From Melioribacteraceae bacterium (GTDB lineage: Bacteria; Bacteroidota; Ignavibacteria; Ignavibacteriales; Melioribacteraceae), in NCBI GenBank assembly GCA_026987055.1, contig JALSNL010000447.1, forward strand, positions 1 through 6,239: 6,239 nucleotides of DNA, given 5' to 3'. Below, one piece after another: positions 6,216 through 6,239 of this stretch (positions within the stretch are counted from its first letter, which is position 1; the number at the start of each line of letters is the position of its first letter). The notes under the pieces are model-generated. The model made no database searches and was not told where the DNA came from. It worked only from the letters and a program-made list of their open reading frames with translations. The position numbers were made by a program, and so were the translations under genes.

Positions 6216-6239
6216 TGTAGTTGCGATTCTCCTGAATCG
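6216..6239. repeat. Palindromic hairpin element, copy 2 (cut by window edge)
   Basis: CGATTC (6224-6229) and GAATCG (6234-6239) pair perfectly around TCCT. The left flank TGTAGTTG (6216-6223) would extend the stem to about 13 or more bp if the sequence continues with CAACTACA beyond the window. The TGTAG opening is shared with copy 1, and TGTAG at 6216-6220 is also the inverse of CTACA at 6204-6208. Its loop is purine-rich on the minus strand (AGGA), whereas copy 1's is purine-rich on the plus strand (GGGA), as if the two were in opposite orientation. Confidence 0.5.

Noticed and set aside
1..6239. Defence, mobile-element or CRISPR system
   Set aside because: All genes are recognised housekeeping families; there are no transposase, integrase, toxin-antitoxin or Cas features and no direct repeat array.

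Overview
The window is an AT-rich chromosomal stretch in which every convincing gene lies on the minus strand, so transcription runs from the right end to the left end. The proteins are ordinary bacterial housekeeping types. The protein flavour (a glutaryl-CoA-dehydrogenase-like acyl-CoA dehydrogenase, a stand-alone DUF971 protein, the long form of PurC) and a possible TTTG/TAnnTTTG-type promoter suggest the Bacteroidota/Ignavibacteriota/Chlorobi area. That placement is inference from style, not a measured phylogeny.

In transcription order (right to left) the layout is: a 221-base region without a gene (6019-6239) with palindromic repeats at the window edge and a candidate promoter; purC (SAICAR synthase); a DUF971 protein with a GBBH-type zinc site; pgsA and pgpA (the last two steps of phosphatidylglycerol synthesis); full-length cinA (MoCF domain plus NMN amidohydrolase); thpR (RNA 2',3'-cyclic phosphodiesterase); recA; recX; and the first 87 codons of an acyl-CoA dehydrogenase that runs off the left edge.

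The nine genes are packed very tightly: purC/DUF971 share one base, DUF971-pgsA are 3 nt apart, pgsA/pgpA overlap by 26 nt, pgpA-cinA are 12 nt apart, cinA/thpR overlap by 11 nt, thpR-recA are 12 nt apart, recA-recX 6 nt and recX-acyl-CoA dehydrogenase 8 nt. No terminator is visible between them. This looks like one long operon, or nested transcripts, with much translational coupling. Clear Shine-Dalgarno sequences are seen only before purC and recA, with a weaker one before DUF971. The start of pgpA can only be TTG or something rarer, and purC also starts with TTG.

Functionally the window joins purine synthesis, membrane lipid synthesis, pyridine nucleotide repair/salvage, RNA end processing and recombination. 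The pgsA-cinA-recA core is a known arrangement in Bacillus, and cinA-ligT(thpR)-recA is known in Deinococcus; this window carries both. I see no CRISPR array, insertion sequence, tRNA, rRNA or phage gene, and no convincing novel system. The most worthwhile unexplained signal is the palindromic repeat cluster at 6182-6239.
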